Source: Parabacteroides sp.
Lineage (GTDB): Bacteria; Bacteroidota; Bacteroidia; Bacteroidales; Tannerellaceae
DNA: 5,309 bases
Assembly (NCBI GenBank): GCA_019411205.1
Contig: DXRF01000017.1
Coordinates: 17,203 to 22,511 of the forward strand
Reading direction: 5' to 3'
Made by a program: the position numbers and the translations under genes. Each line of letters begins with the position of its first letter. The stretch's first letter is position 1. The notes beneath the pieces were generated by a model that saw only the letters and a program-made list of their open reading frames with translations, searched no databases and was not told the DNA's origin. This document shows, piece after piece, positions 4,740-5,309 of this stretch.

Positions 4740-5309
4740 ATGTTGACAGCAAAAGAAATCCGTGAATCATTTAAAGACTTCTTCGCTTCCAAGCAGCACC
4801 AGATTGTGCCTTCTGCTCCGATGGTTGTGAAGGGCGACCCTACATTGATGTTTACCAATGCAGGCATGAACCAGTTCAAAGATATAATCCTGGGGAACGT
4901 ACCCCGTAAATATCCACGTGTCGCGGATTCACAAAAGTGTCTTCGTGTGAGTGGAAAGCATAACGACCTGGAAGAGGTAGGACACGATACGTACCACCAC
5001 ACCATGTTCGAAATGTTGGGAAACTGGTCGTTTGGCGACTATTTCAAACAGGAAGCGATCGGTTGGGCGTGGGAATACTTGGTTGAAGTGTTGAAACTGA
5101 ATCCCGAACGTCTGTATGCAACCGTGTTCGAAGGAAGTGCTTCCGAAGGCCTTTCACGCGACGACGAGGCTGCCGGTTACTGGGAGAAGTTCCTGCCGAA
5201 AGACCATATCATCAATGGCAACAAACACGATAACTTCTGGGAAATGGGTGATACGGGTCCTTGCGGTCCTTGCTCCGAAATCCATATCGACCTCCGTTCG
5301 GAAGAAGAA
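4740..5309 (+). CDS. alaS: Alanyl-tRNA synthetase, N-terminal part (runs off the window)
   Basis: An open frame of 190 codons runs from the ATG at 4740 to the last base with no stop, so the gene is cut only by the window edge. The product charges tRNA-Ala with alanine in the cytoplasm and is essential. The visible part is the start of the class II catalytic domain. FTNAGMNQFKD (38-48) is the hallmark of the family. The region around CLRVSGKHNDLEEVG (67-81) includes R69, aligned with the ATP-contacting arginine of E. coli AlaRS. HHTMFEMLGNWSFGDYFK (86-103) is near-invariant, and NFWEMGDTGPCGPCSEI (165-181) is typical of AlaRS. Full-length family members are about 870-880 residues, so the rest of the catalytic domain, the editing domain and the C-Ala domain lie beyond the window. 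No Shine-Dalgarno sequence is seen; the leader is A/T-rich. It is divergent from the M23 gene. Confidence 0.97.
   Translation, partial: MLTAKEIRESFKDFFASKQHQIVPSAPMVVKGDPTLMFTNAGMNQFKDIILGNVPRKYPRVADSQKCLRVSGKHNDLEEVGHDTYHHTMFEMLGNWSFGDYFKQEAIGWAWEYLVEVLKLNPERLYATVFEGSASEGLSRDDEAAGYWEKFLPKDHIINGNKHDNFWEMGDTGPCGPCSEIHIDLRSEEE

Noticed and set aside
4724..5005. 93-codon minus-strand open frame at the start of alaS
   Set aside because: The plus strand encodes unmistakable AlaRS motifs across the same bases, so the minus frame is a shadow.

Overview
The window looks like chromosomal DNA from a member of the Bacteroidota, most likely order Bacteroidales and plausibly Parabacteroides. The genus is an inference from protein style, not a search. 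Supporting signs are start regions that mostly lack Shine-Dalgarno sequences, promoter elements of the Bacteroides type (TAnnTTTG at -7, TTTG at -33), a DUF3127 protein, and an M23 peptidase / MerR pair lying divergent from alaS. All five protein families are core chromosomal types. No mobile element, tRNA, rRNA, CRISPR array or integration scar is visible.

Layout, left to right. (1) Positions 1-310, plus strand: C-terminal tail of a LysM cell-wall protein, probably an MltD-type lytic transglycosylase. (2) Positions 399-2693, plus strand: a complete bifunctional RelA/SpoT (p)ppGpp synthetase/hydrolase. Its 88-bp leader holds a -7 element inside an inverted repeat. (3) Positions 2694-2804: a convergent junction with two back-to-back hairpin terminators, one per strand, plus a 17-bp tandem duplication. 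(4) Positions 2805-3200, minus: a small DUF3127 protein whose C-terminus (DDLPF) resembles the protein-docking tip of SSB. (5) Positions 3287-3643, minus: a cysteine-free MerR-family regulator. (6) Positions 3659-4642, minus: a membrane-anchored M23 (LytM-type) peptidase, probably co-transcribed with the MerR gene. (7) Positions 4643-4739: a compact divergent promoter region. (8) Positions 4740-5309, plus: the first 190 codons of alaS, running off the window edge.

The genes fall into three themes: envelope/peptidoglycan remodelling (LysM protein, M23 peptidase), starvation and translation (Rel, AlaRS), and nucleic-acid binding or regulation (DUF3127, MerR). AlaRS and Rel are linked in principle, because uncharged tRNA is the classic trigger of (p)ppGpp synthesis, but nothing here shows co-regulation. 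No new multi-gene system is obvious. The most interesting points are the SSB-like tip on a DUF3127 protein, the overlapping divergent alaS/M23 promoters, a 17-bp palindrome where the M23 stop meets the merR leader, and the repeat-rich double terminator.
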